Assembly (NCBI GenBank): GCA_035496255.1
Contig: DATJEU010000088.1
Span: 21,690-85,689 of the forward strand
Length of the DNA stretch: 64,000 bases
From: Gp6-AA40 sp035496255
GTDB taxonomy: Bacteria; Acidobacteriota; Vicinamibacteria; Vicinamibacterales; UBA2999
Direction: 5' to 3'
Shown: positions 17,406 to 25,876 of the stretch, in pieces
Layout of the letters: every line of letters begins with the position of its first letter
Numbering within the stretch: position 1 is the first letter of the stretch
Notes under the pieces: model-generated
Database searches by the model: none
What the model was told of the DNA's origin: nothing
Seen by the model: only the letters and a program-made list of their open reading frames with translations
Translations under genes and position numbers: made by a program

Positions 17406-18260
17406 TTACCGGCTCGCGATGGTGACACCCCCGTTGACGGTGCGTACGTGCACGGGCGGCCCGCCCGAGCCGAGTGTACTTTCGATGCGCCGGGTTGAGA
17501 GGCGACCGCGCACCGTGATCGGGAAGTCGATATTGATGCCGCCATTCGTCGTCTCGGCGCGCAGGTCCGCGTTGTAACCGGCCGGCAGCCGCATCTGGAT
17601 GCCGCCGTTGGTCGTTGCGACCTCAAGGCCGGCGCCGTCCCAGCGGCGGCCGTCGAGCGCGACCGTAATCCCGCCATTGACTGTGCTACCGCGCACGTCG
17701 CCGGAAACGTCGTTGAGCGAGACGCCGCCGTTCGTCGTCTCGAATCGTGTGCGGTTGGCGACGTTGTCGATCGCGATGCCGCCGTTGTTCGTGCGAAGCA
17801 CCAGCGGCAACTCGCGCGGCGCCTCGATCTCGACATCCACGGACCACGATTCGCGATTGCGTGCCTGCGGTCCGTTGACCCGTACGCGACCGCCGTCCGT
17901 CGCGATCCGGATGTCATCGGCGAGGTCGCGGGCGTCGCCTTCGTTCTGCGCCCGGGCGACAACGCGAAAACGGACTCGCGTGGCGGATCCGGAGACGCCG
18001 CGCACGCGGATGCCGCCGTTACCACCGGTGTCGACGTCGAGTGAGGCGATCCCGGGAAGCGATTGCTCGCGCACGTCGCAGAAGGTGCGGTCCCGGTTGC
18101 CTCGCTCGGCGTCACGACACCAGTCGTCGGCCCGCCGGCCGAAGTCTTCGAACGCGCGATCCCTGGCTCGCGAGCGTCCCTGTGCGGATACGCCGATACT
18201 GCCTGCCACGCTGCTTGTCACGAGGACGGCCACGACCAGGGAGCGGAATCTCACGTTCAT
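17406..18260 (-). CDS. Secreted DUF4097-like beta-solenoid repeat protein
   Basis: A 284-residue exported protein from ATG 18260, preceded by a GGAGGAT ribosome site. A signal peptide ends GVSAQ. The N-terminal part has two Cys (DDWCRDAERG, RTFCDVREQ) that could form a disulfide. The rest consists of repeats of about 20-30 residues with the core TTNGGI or TVNGGI (LRTNNGGIAI, FETTNGGVSL, STVNGGITVAL, ATTNGGIQMRL, ETTNGGINIDF, RTVNGGVTIAS). This is the pattern of DUF4097 beta-solenoid proteins, often periplasmic and linked to envelope stress. It is transcribed in line with the sulfurtransferase gene 45 nt upstream. Confidence 0.75.
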   Translation of the reverse strand: MNVRFRSLVVAVLVTSSVAGSIGVSAQGRSRARDRAFEDFGRRADDWCRDAERGNRDRTFCDVREQSLPGIASLDVDTGGNGGIRVRGVSGSATRVRFRVVARAQNEGDARDLADDIRIATDGGRVRVNGPQARNRESWSVDVEIEAPRELPLVLRTNNGGIAIDNVANRTRFETTNGGVSLNDVSGDVRGSTVNGGITVALDGRRWDGAGLEVATTNGGIQMRLPAGYNADLRAETTNGGINIDFPITVRGRLSTRRIESTLGSGGPPVHVRTVNGGVTIASR

Positions 18261-18304
18261 ATCCTCCGCTGCGGTTGGACGGGAATCACCCGCGGGAGGT
18301 TGGC

Positions 18305-19162
18305 TCAGCGCGGCTTGGCGGGGCCGGTTTCGACCGGACGCTGCGGATCGCTCGACCACTCGGACCATGACCCGGCATACAGACGCGCGCCGGGCAGGCC
18401 GGCGTGCTCCATCGCAAGCAGGTTCTGACAGGCGGTGACGCCCGAACCGCAATACATCACCGTGTGCGCCGGCGTATGCCCGTGAAGCGAGGCCGTGAAG
18501 CGGGTCCGGAGCTGCTCGGGCGGCAGCATGGTGTTATCGCGAGCCAGATTCGACTTGAAAAAGTGATTGGCCGCGCCCGGAATGTGTCCCGGCGTTCGAT
18601 CAAGGGGCTCGGTATGGCCCTCGAAACGTTCGGGCGCACGTGCGTCGAGGAGGAGCGTGCCAGGTCGACCAAGGCTCGCCTTCACGCCGTCGACGTCCAC
18701 GAGCAAATGCGACTGCCAGTTGGGCACGAATGATGCCGGCGCTCGCGTCTCTTCACCGGATATCGTCGGGTGACCTTCGGCGATCCACTTGGCGAACCCG
18801 CCATCCAGCACCGCGATGTCGTCGTGCCCGGCGTATTTGAGCATCCACCAGAACCGGCTTGCGAACATGCCGTTGTCCTGGTCATAGGCGACGACCTGCA
18901 CGTTCGTATCGATGCCGAGACGTTGAAACGTCGCCGCCATCACATCACGCTGCGGCAGCGGATGACGGCCGTTTGATCCGGTGAGCGGCGCCGACAGATC
19001 TGCCGCCAGGCTGATGTAGACCGCGCCCGGCACATGGGCAGCGAGATACGCGTCGCGTCCCCACTGCTCGCGCTGCAAATCGAATCGGCAGTCAGCGATC
19101 ACCCATGTTGCCTGCAAATGGTCGGCAAGCGCCGTTGTGCTGATCAATGTCGTGAACGACAC
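18305..19162 (-). CDS. sseA: Two-domain sulfurtransferase (SseA/rhodanese type)
   Basis: A 285-residue sulfurtransferase with tandem rhodanese domains. The inactive N-terminal domain carries WVIADCRFDL and AAHVPGAVYISL. The C-terminal domain carries GHIPGAANHFF and the active-site loop YCGSGVTACQN with Cys238. The CGSGVTA loop is the version found in 3-mercaptopyruvate sulfurtransferases, whereas thiosulfate enzymes usually have CRKGVTA. So sulfur transfer from 3-mercaptopyruvate is the likely reaction. No signal peptide; cytoplasmic. Confidence 0.88.
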   Translation of the reverse strand: MSFTTLISTTALADHLQATWVIADCRFDLQREQWGRDAYLAAHVPGAVYISLAADLSAPLTGSNGRHPLPQRDVMAATFQRLGIDTNVQVVAYDQDNGMFASRFWWMLKYAGHDDIAVLDGGFAKWIAEGHPTISGEETRAPASFVPNWQSHLLVDVDGVKASLGRPGTLLLDARAPERFEGHTEPLDRTPGHIPGAANHFFKSNLARDNTMLPPEQLRTRFTASLHGHTPAHTVMYCGSGVTACQNLLAMEHAGLPGARLYAGSWSEWSSDPQRPVETGPAKPR

Positions 19163-19246
19163 GCGCGTAGATTAGCCGAAGGTGTAAACAGTTGACAGTT
19201 CAGCTTGCCGCGGTGTTCGATCACTCGCATACTCCTGGGTGCTTCC

Positions 19247-19405
19247 ATGACTCCTCTCATCCTCCTCACCATCACGATTGCGTTCGGTCTCGTCGGCGGA
19301 GTGCTGTCGCTGCGGCGCCTCGCCAGAACACGCACGGCGGACTACGGAGCGGTCAGCACGCAGTGGCTGTCGGAACTCCGGCGCGATGAGCCCTGGACGC
19401 GCTGA
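19247..19405 (+). CDS. Small single-pass membrane protein
   Basis: A possible 52-residue protein from ATG 19247: one membrane helix (MTPLILLTITIAFGLVGGVLSL) followed by a basic segment (RRLARTRTADYG) and a polar tail. It ends 4 nt before the lipoprotein gene on the same strand. Hydrophobicity pattern, intact frame and spacing support it; homology is not recognised. Confidence 0.4.
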   Translation: MTPLILLTITIAFGLVGGVLSLRRLARTRTADYGAVSTQWLSELRRDEPWTR

Positions 19406-19409
19406 CGTC

Positions 19410-19787
19410 ATGCACCGCGCGCGGTCAGCACGAATCGCGACGATTGCACTGCTGACCGCACTCACCACCGCATGCGCCAACAAGTCGTTGCCCGGTACTG
19501 GAACCCGCGCGGCGGTGACGATGGGCACTATTTCTGGACTGGTGAGTACTGGTGACGGCAGCACGCCGGTCAGCGGCCGTAAAGTGACGGCGATCAACAC
19601 CGCGACAAACGCGCGTGTCGACACCAGCACCGCGACTAACGGCGGCTACACGATGCGCGTGCCCGAGGGTCACTATCGGCTCGAGGTCGAATTACGCGCT
19701 GGCGAACGCCTCGACAAACGCCCGGACCCGACCACGGTAGGCAGCGGCGATCTCGATGCCGAGCGGAATTTCGTGATCGCCCGGTAG
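19410..19787 (+). CDS. Lipoprotein with carboxypeptidase-regulatory-like domain
   Basis: A 125-residue lipoprotein. The signal ATIALLTALTTAC ends in a lipobox-like TTAC around Cys22. The body (GTISGLVSTGDGSTPVSGRKVTAINTATN, TSTATNGGYTMRVPEGHYRLEVEL) is a small beta-sandwich of the CarboxypepD_reg type often found in acidobacterial surface proteins. Function unknown, probably a periplasmic binding or structural domain. The start at ATG 19410 places the lysine/arginine-rich n-region correctly. Confidence 0.65.
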   Translation: MHRARSARIATIALLTALTTACANKSLPGTGTRAAVTMGTISGLVSTGDGSTPVSGRKVTAINTATNARVDTSTATNGGYTMRVPEGHYRLEVELRAGERLDKRPDPTTVGSGDLDAERNFVIAR

Positions 19788-19836
19788 TCACCACGCCTGA
19801 CGTCTCAGCGAAAACGCTGGATCTCAGGCCAAAACG

Positions 19837-19861
19837 CAAAAAACCGCCAGGCCTTCTAGCG
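19837..19861 (-). terminator. Intrinsic terminator of htpX
   Basis: On the minus strand CGCTAG / CTGGCG (six pairs including one G-T wobble, 5-nt loop) is followed by GTTTTTTG. The stem starts within the htpX stop codon itself, giving a very compact terminator. Confidence 0.6.
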
Positions 19862-20743
19862 TGGAGTGATCCGCTCGAGCGCTGCGATGCGCGCTTCGAG
19901 CGGCGGGTGGGTGGAGAAGAGCGACGTCCAGCCCGGCATCCCGTTGATCTTGAACGCCGCCAGTTCGGCGTGCTGCGTGTCCACGAGCTCATGATTGGCG
20001 GCGAGGCGTTTGAGCGCGGCGATCATGCGATCGCGTCCAGCCAACTGCGCGCCACCACGATCGGCGCGGAATTCGCGCTGTCGGGAAAACCAGGCGGTCA
20101 CCAGCGAGCCGAGAATGCCGAACACGATCTGCAGCACCCACACGACGAGGTAGTTCATCTGGCCGTTGCGATCGTCACGTGAGTTGCCGCGTGACGAAAT
20201 CGCGTACGCGATGATCCGCGCCAGGAACATCACGAATGCGTTGATCACGCCCTGCAGCAACGCCATCGTCACCATGTCGCCGTTGACGATGTGCGTGACC
20301 TCGTGCGCGAGGACACCTTCCGCTTCTTCCCGCCGCATCGAACGGAGCAAGCCGCTGGACACCGCGACGAGGCTTCGGTTGCGGCTCGGTCCAGTCGCGA
20401 ACGCATTGACTTCGGGCGAGTCGTAGAAGCCGACTTCGGGCATCGGCAACTGCGCCTGCTGGGTGAGGCGTTCGACAGTGCGATACAGCCAGTCGAGTTC
20501 GTCATGGCCGGTGTGTCCGTCGACGAGTCTGACGCCCATGGCGTGCTTCGCCATCCATCGCGACAGCGCGAGCGAAATGAACGCGCCCACCATGCCCCAG
20601 ACGAGGCAGAACACCATCAGCGAGCCGATATTCAGGCCACGCGGTCCGACATAGCGGCCGACGCCCAGGAATGTCAGGACGATCGAGATGACGAGGACGA
20701 CCAGGATGTTGGTGACGACGAACAGAAAAATGCGTTTCGCCAT
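19856..20743 (-). CDS. htpX: HtpX-like M48 membrane zinc protease
   Basis: A 295-residue membrane metalloprotease for quality control of membrane proteins. Two N-terminal helices (IFLFVVTNILVVLVISIVLTF and LMVFCLVWGMVGAFISLAL) precede the catalytic site LAHEVTHIVNGD (His147, Glu148, His151). Two further helices follow, then REFRADRGGAQLAG, which carries the third zinc ligand (Glu). FSTHPPLEARIAALE is the conserved C-terminal motif. The start at ATG 20743 (MAKRIFLFV) is standard for HtpX. It is divergent from the MocR gene and has its own terminator. Confidence 0.93.
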   Translation of the reverse strand: MAKRIFLFVVTNILVVLVISIVLTFLGVGRYVGPRGLNIGSLMVFCLVWGMVGAFISLALSRWMAKHAMGVRLVDGHTGHDELDWLYRTVERLTQQAQLPMPEVGFYDSPEVNAFATGPSRNRSLVAVSSGLLRSMRREEAEGVLAHEVTHIVNGDMVTMALLQGVINAFVMFLARIIAYAISSRGNSRDDRNGQMNYLVVWVLQIVFGILGSLVTAWFSRQREFRADRGGAQLAGRDRMIAALKRLAANHELVDTQHAELAAFKINGMPGWTSLFSTHPPLEARIAALERITPR

Positions 20744-20797
20744 GATGAATACAGCATACGACGCCTGACCTGGCCGGCGGGTTTCCGGCGCGGTGGG

Positions 20798-20862
20798 ACA
20801 TTGTCCGGCTGACATGTGGATTGCCGGTGTGGCAATGAGTACATTGCGTGCCATGACAATGT
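20798..20862. promoter_or_regulatory. Candidate operator region of the MocR-type regulator
   Basis: Three ACATTG half-sites in 65 nt: ACATTGTC (20798-20805), a perfect palindrome GCAATG-AGTA-CATTGC (20832-20847), and GACAATGT (20855-20862), the exact inverse of the first. They lie between htpX and the MocR-type gene, overlapping its start. MocR-family regulators often bind repeated sites at their own divergent promoters, so autoregulation is inferred. Confidence 0.45.
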
Positions 20863-22214
20863 GGCTGCCCGACCTGGAGGGACGCCGGGGCCCCGTCTAC
20901 CGGGCGATTGCCGATGCCATCGATCAGGCCGTGCAGGATGGCACGCTGCGCGCCGGGACGCGATTGCCGCCGCACCGGGACCTCGCCGATCACCTCGGCG
21001 TGACGGTGACGACCATTACTCGCGCCTACACCGAGGCAGCGCGCCGCGGCCTCACGTCGGGTCATGTCGGCCGGGGCACGTTCATTCGCGGCCACGAGCC
21101 GGAGGATCTCGGGAACGATACCGGTGTGCTCGATTTGAGCATCAACATCCTGATGCCCGACCAGGAAGTCGCGCGTCTCGAGGCGCGCCTGTTCCAGCGG
21201 CGCGTGCTGCCGTGGACGCAGCTCCTGAGCTATGTGCCGAGCCGCGGCCACCTGCGTCACCGGCAGGCGATGGCCGCCTGGCTGGCGCGGTTCGGACTGA
21301 TCGTCGATCCGGAACGCGTCGTGCTGACCGGCGGCGGCCAGCATGCGATGGCCTCGGCCTTCTCGGCTACCCTCAGGCCCGGCGACACGCTGCTCGTGGA
21401 GGAGCTCACGTATTCGGGTGCGCGTGTGCTGGCCGAGCAGATGCACTTTCGTACGCGAGGCGTCGCCATCGATGCCGAGGGACTCAAGCCCGACGCGCTG
21501 GAGCAGGCGTGCCGGAGCTCACGCGGCCGGGTCCTCTACTGCATGCCACGACTGCACAACCCGACGTCCGCGGTCATGTCCGAGCGACGGCGCAAACAGA
21601 TTGCCGTCATCGCCGAGCGTTACAAACTGACGGTGATTGAAGACGACGTCTACGGCTTCGCGTCACCGGAGCGCGCACCGCTGGCGGCGCTGCTCCCGGA
21701 ACGCGTCATTTACATCAACAGCCTGTCGAAGAGCCTCTTTCCGGGTATTCGCCTCGGTTGTGCGGTCGCCGCGCCGGTGTTGCTCGAGAAGGTCGCCCGC
21801 GCGGTCTGGTCGACGATGATCATGGCATCGCCGATCGGTGCCGACCTGTTGTGCGGGTGGATCGAAGACGGCACCGCCGCGCGTATCGTCGAGTGGAAAC
21901 GGCACGAGATCGCCGCGCGCCATCAGATGGCGCGGCGGCTCCTGCGTGACGAACGCATTCAGACGCATCCGACCAGTCCACACATCTGGTTGTACCTGCC
22001 GGCACGCTGGACCGTTGACGCGTTCGTCGCGCAGGCGCGGGCGCGCGGGGTGATCGTGAACGGCGCAGGCAGCTTTGCGGCGACCGACGACTACGCCCGG
22101 GCGGTTCGCCTCTGCATCGGCACGCCACGCACACGCGCCGGCCTGGAGCAGGCACTCGCCCGAATCGTCGGCGCCCTCGCCGACCGCGTGCCCGCCGCTC
22201 GCGCCGTCGTCTGA
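20853..22214 (+). CDS. MocR/PdxR-family transcriptional regulator (GntR-aminotransferase fusion)
   Basis: About 453 residues. The N-terminal winged helix (PVYRAIADAIDQAVQDGTLRAGTRLPPHRDLADHLGVTVTTITRAYTEAARRGLTS, spelled here by segment) is GntR-type; the C-terminal 350 residues are a fold-type I aminotransferase. The PLP-binding Lys293 is in INSLSKSLFPGIRLG. Other PLP-site motifs are MPRLHNPTSAVM and IEDDVYGFAS. Such regulators sense PLP, GABA, taurine or amino acids. The start is set at ATG 20853 because family proteins begin just before the WLPDL segment; 20835 is possible. No biosynthetic gene is adjacent, so the regulon is unknown. Confidence 0.88.
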   Translation: MTMWLPDLEGRRGPVYRAIADAIDQAVQDGTLRAGTRLPPHRDLADHLGVTVTTITRAYTEAARRGLTSGHVGRGTFIRGHEPEDLGNDTGVLDLSINILMPDQEVARLEARLFQRRVLPWTQLLSYVPSRGHLRHRQAMAAWLARFGLIVDPERVVLTGGGQHAMASAFSATLRPGDTLLVEELTYSGARVLAEQMHFRTRGVAIDAEGLKPDALEQACRSSRGRVLYCMPRLHNPTSAVMSERRRKQIAVIAERYKLTVIEDDVYGFASPERAPLAALLPERVIYINSLSKSLFPGIRLGCAVAAPVLLEKVARAVWSTMIMASPIGADLLCGWIEDGTAARIVEWKRHEIAARHQMARRLLRDERIQTHPTSPHIWLYLPARWTVDAFVAQARARGVIVNGAGSFAATDDYARAVRLCIGTPRTRAGLEQALARIVGALADRVPAARAVV

Positions 22215-22349
22215 GACGATGAGAGGCACAGGGAGGGGCTTCCTCGGCCTCCTCATGCTTCTCAATCTGCAGCCTCGGCGCCTCCTGAACTTCCAGCCAA
22301 CCGAAACCGTCACAGCGGTGTCTAAACGAGCGGCCGACGAGGAGGGTGC

Positions 22350-23216
22350 ATGCGGGTGTTATTTTTGTCCCTGCTGGCGTGCGCAGCGCTGACCCTGTCG
22401 GCAGCGGTGCAGGGCCAGTCCGGTAGTCAGGCAGACACGGTCGTGATGGCTGCCCGCGAGGCGCTCGGCGGCGCGGGCCGGATCACGGCGATGAAGTCAT
22501 TCGTCGCGACCGGGCGCACCCGACAGGTCCAGGGCGACAACCTGGTTCCGATCGAGTTCGAGCTCGCCTGTGAGTGGCCGGACAAGTGTTACCGCCGCGA
22601 TGAGATCCCGGCCCGGGAGAGCGGACCCACCACAATCGGTTTCAGCGGCGACGATCTGATCCAGTTGCCGATCCCGCCGCCGCCGCCGGCGTCGGCATCA
22701 GGACGTCCCGGGGGACCGGCGCCGAATGCCGATGCGCTTCGCGCCGGGCGGGCCGCCACCACCAGACAGGAGTTCGCCCGATTGACGCTCGGGATGTTTC
22801 TCGGCACGGTGCCGAGTTTTCCCGTGACCTTCAATTACGCCGGCGAAGCAGAAGCGCCGCAAGGCAAGGCCGACATCCTGGACGTGACGGGTCCCAACAA
22901 CTTCGCGGCACGGGTGTTCGTGTTTCGCGACACGCATCTGCCGATCATGCTGACGTGGCAGGCACCGGCCGGTCCGGCTCGTGGCCGGCCGGCGGGTCCG
23001 GCGCCTGCCGCGGGCGGTCCAGGAGGTCCTGCGGTCACGGCCCCCGCGATGGTCGAGAACCGCATCTACTTCGCGGACTATCGCGACTCGGACGGCCTCA
23101 AGTTCCCGTATCGCCTTCGCCGCGCCGTCGGCGCCGACACCATCGAGGAAACCACGTTCGATCGGTTCCGGGTCAACGCGAAGATCGACCCGAAGAAGTT
23201 CGAGGTGCGCAAGTGA
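22350..23216 (+). CDS. Secreted protein paired with TonB receptor
   Basis: A 288-residue exported protein with a strong ribosome site (GAGGAGGG) before ATG 22350. Signal peptide MRVLFLSLLACAALTLSAAVQGQ, then an AREALGGAGRITAMKSFVATGR segment resembling outer-membrane lipoprotein-sorting-like domains of acidobacterial proteins. Two Pro/Gly/Ala-rich linkers (about residues 110-132 and 205-230) interrupt the beta-rich fold. Two Cys (FELACEWPDKCYRR) could form a disulfide. Its stop overlaps the GTG start of the TonB receptor by 4 nt, so the two proteins probably act together at the outer membrane. Ligand unknown. Confidence 0.65.
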   Translation: MRVLFLSLLACAALTLSAAVQGQSGSQADTVVMAAREALGGAGRITAMKSFVATGRTRQVQGDNLVPIEFELACEWPDKCYRRDEIPARESGPTTIGFSGDDLIQLPIPPPPPASASGRPGGPAPNADALRAGRAATTRQEFARLTLGMFLGTVPSFPVTFNYAGEAEAPQGKADILDVTGPNNFAARVFVFRDTHLPIMLTWQAPAGPARGRPAGPAPAAGGPGGPAVTAPAMVENRIYFADYRDSDGLKFPYRLRRAVGADTIEETTFDRFRVNAKIDPKKFEVRK

Positions 23217-25861
23217 CGCTGCGGTCGCTGTTGCTGTCACTGGCGCTCGGCGCGGCCTGGTTGGTGAGTGTGCAGCGGTCGAGCGCGGAGGCGCAGACGC
23301 GGCCGACGCGTCTGATCGTCAGCGTGGCCGACCAGACCGGTGCCGTGCTGCCCGGCGCCACGGTCACCGTGACGACGGAAGACGGCAAGGCGCTCCCTGA
23401 TGCGATGACGGGAACGGATGGGACGGCGACGGTGACCGGCATCGCCACCGGCCGCTATCGCGTCACCGTTCAATTTCCGGGATTCGAGGCCGGCCGCGTC
23501 ACTGACGTCCGGGTCCGTGCCGGCGACAACCGTCAGAACGTCGTGCTGCAGCTCGAAAAGCTGCAGGACGAGGTCACGGTGGAACAGGACAAGCGAAGCG
23601 CCGCGGCGGATCCGCGCGGTCCGACGTTTGGTTCCGCGTTGACGCGCGAGCAGATCGACGCGCTGTCCGATGATCCTGACGAGGCGAAGCGTCAGTTGCA
23701 GGACCTGGTTGGCGGCAATGCCGTTGTTCGCGTCGACAGCTTCGAAGGGGCACAACTGCCGCCGAAATCCCAGATTCGATCGATTCGCGTCTCGCGCGAT
23801 GCGTTCGCGGCCGAATTCCATCAGGCCGGAGGGATTTACGTCGACATCGTGACGCAACCTGGAGGCGGCCCCGTACGCGGCGGCATTCAGTACCGCCTGC
23901 GTGATGGATCGCTGAGCGGTCGCAGCCCGTTGACACCGACGAAAGGGCCGGAGCGTACGCAGGATTACCAGACATCGCTGTCGGGCACCCTGGTGAAGAA
24001 CAAGGCGGGTTTCTCGATGTCGTTCGGCGGCACGTCACAGTTCACGACGCCGTTGCTGAACGCGGCGCTGACCAGTGGCACGCGCGCTGAAGCCTTGTCG
24101 GTGCGCACGCCGACGACGTACACGACCGGCTCGGGGTCGCTCGACTGGGCGGTCACGCGCGATCAGATCATTCGCCTCGGTTACGCGCAGAACGAGAACT
24201 CCGCCAACAACCTCGGTATCGGGTTGTACGACCTGCCGGAGCGCGCCTATTCCACGAACAGCAACCTGCGCCAGTTCCGTCTCCAGGAAGTGGGCCCGCT
24301 CGGCCGGCGTTTCTTCATGAATCACCGGCTGTATGTCATCCGCCAGGAAAGCAGCAGCCGTTCCGCGCTCGAAGCGCCGACGATTCGCGTCCAGGACGCG
24401 TTTACGTCCGGCGGGCAGCAGCAGTCCGGCGGGCGAACGCTGACGGACATCAACCAGTCGTCGGACATCGACTACGTTCGCGGCATTCACTCGATACGCT
24501 TCGGACACGTCACCGATCTCACGCTATACGACAGCGATGCGTTCTCCAACTACCTGGGCACCTACACATTTGCGAGCCTGGAAGACTACGAGGCCGGCAC
24601 ACCGCTCAGTTACACGCGCCGCATCGGCAACCCGCAGATCAACTACGTCAACATCACCAGTGGCCTCTACATTCAGGACGACATCCGCATCCGGCCTGGC
24701 CTGACGCTCAGTCCGGGCGTGCGCTACGAAGCGCAGACACATCTGAGCGACTACAACAACGTCGGTCCGCGATTCGGCGTGACATGGGCGCCGTTCAAGA
24801 GCGGCAAGACGACGCTGCGGGCGAGCGCCGGCATCTTCTACGACTGGCTGAGTACGGGCACGTACGAGCAGACGCTCCGTGTGGACGGCGTGCGCCAGCG
24901 CGAGGTCAATATTCCCGATCCGTCGTATCCCGATCCCGAAACCGACGGCTTCGTGCCGCCGGTGAACAAGTACCTGCTCGGCAATGATCTGCACGCGCCG
25001 CGCACGGTCCGTTTCAGCGGCGGCATCGATCAGGCGGTGACCCGGCTCGATCGCGTCAGCGTCACCTACAGCCACATGACGGGCAGGAACCTGTTCCGCG
25101 GCAACAATCTCAACGCCGCGGTGGACGGGCTCCTTCCCGATCCCGACTTCATCAACATCGTTGAAGTCGTCGCCGATGCCCACTCACGCCAGGACACGAT
25201 CTCGTTCAATTTCGATGGCGGACTGGCGCAGGTGCCGCCGATCGTGGGCAAGAGCGCGCCGCTCGTCGACTGGCGGAGAACGCGGTTCTTCCTCAACTAC
25301 GCACTTGGCTGGCAGCGAAACGACACCGATGGCGACTTCTCGCTGGCGCCCGGGCGGCAGGGGGAGGAGTGGGCGTACGCCAACTTCGACGTCCGCCATC
25401 GCGGCAGCGCCGGCATCAACACCCAGGTGTTGCGTGGGTGGACGACGACGTTCAATTTGAACGCGTCGAGCGGGCAGCCTTATACCTTGAGAACGGGAAG
25501 CGACGACAACGGCGATCTCGTCTTCAACGATCGGCCCGCTGGTGTCAAGCGCAATACCGAACGGCAGCCTGGTCAGTGGACGTTGGGCATGAACAGCTCG
25601 TACTCGATTCCGTTCGGGCGCCGCGCGACGCCGCCGCCTCCGGGGATCGCCATCAGCATCAGCGGCAATTCGGCGCCGACGATCCAGACGGTCAACATCG
25701 ACTGGCGCTATCGCCTGACGTTCTTCGTGCAGGCGCAGAACCTCACCAATCGTGCGAACTACATCGGTTACAGCGGCGTGATGAACTCGCGGTTCTTCGG
25801 CAAGCCAACGTCCGTGGCGAGTACGCGAAAGATTGATATGGGGATCACGCTGTCGTTTTAG
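23213..25861 (+). CDS. TonB-dependent receptor with carboxypeptidase-regulatory-like N-terminal domain
   Basis: An 882-residue outer membrane receptor starting at GTG 23213 (GTGA overlap with the previous stop). After the signal peptide, residues about 30-105 form a CarboxypepD_reg-like domain (VADQTGAVLPGATVTVTTEDG, TGRYRVTVQFPGFE). A plug-like region (LTREQIDALSDDPDEAKRQ, IRVSRDAFAAEFHQAGG) and a beta-barrel (DYQTSLSGTLVKNKAGFS, LTLSPGVRYEAQTH, LTFFVQAQNLTNRANY) follow, ending KIDMGITLSF. This is the Oar-like acidobacterial receptor type, importing large nutrients or exporting adhesins. It is translationally coupled to a small secreted partner; no substrate-specific enzyme is nearby. Confidence 0.85.
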   Translation: MTLRSLLLSLALGAAWLVSVQRSSAEAQTRPTRLIVSVADQTGAVLPGATVTVTTEDGKALPDAMTGTDGTATVTGIATGRYRVTVQFPGFEAGRVTDVRVRAGDNRQNVVLQLEKLQDEVTVEQDKRSAAADPRGPTFGSALTREQIDALSDDPDEAKRQLQDLVGGNAVVRVDSFEGAQLPPKSQIRSIRVSRDAFAAEFHQAGGIYVDIVTQPGGGPVRGGIQYRLRDGSLSGRSPLTPTKGPERTQDYQTSLSGTLVKNKAGFSMSFGGTSQFTTPLLNAALTSGTRAEALSVRTPTTYTTGSGSLDWAVTRDQIIRLGYAQNENSANNLGIGLYDLPERAYSTNSNLRQFRLQEVGPLGRRFFMNHRLYVIRQESSSRSALEAPTIRVQDAFTSGGQQQSGGRTLTDINQSSDIDYVRGIHSIRFGHVTDLTLYDSDAFSNYLGTYTFASLEDYEAGTPLSYTRRIGNPQINYVNITSGLYIQDDIRIRPGLTLSPGVRYEAQTHLSDYNNVGPRFGVTWAPFKSGKTTLRASAGIFYDWLSTGTYEQTLRVDGVRQREVNIPDPSYPDPETDGFVPPVNKYLLGNDLHAPRTVRFSGGIDQAVTRLDRVSVTYSHMTGRNLFRGNNLNAAVDGLLPDPDFINIVEVVADAHSRQDTISFNFDGGLAQVPPIVGKSAPLVDWRRTRFFLNYALGWQRNDTDGDFSLAPGRQGEEWAYANFDVRHRGSAGINTQVLRGWTTTFNLNASSGQPYTLRTGSDDNGDLVFNDRPAGVKRNTERQPGQWTLGMNSSYSIPFGRRATPPPPGIAISISGNSAPTIQTVNIDWRYRLTFFVQAQNLTNRANYIGYSGVMNSRFFGKPTSVASTRKIDMGITLSF

Positions 25862-25876
25862 GAAGCCGAGGCGGTT

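Noticed and set aside
15841..17577. A 578-codon open frame on the plus strand opposite the MATE gene
   Set aside because: Its product is a charged, low-complexity His/Asp/Arg sequence with no fold or motif, an effect of GC-rich antisense codons; the minus-strand MATE protein has clear helices and family motifs.
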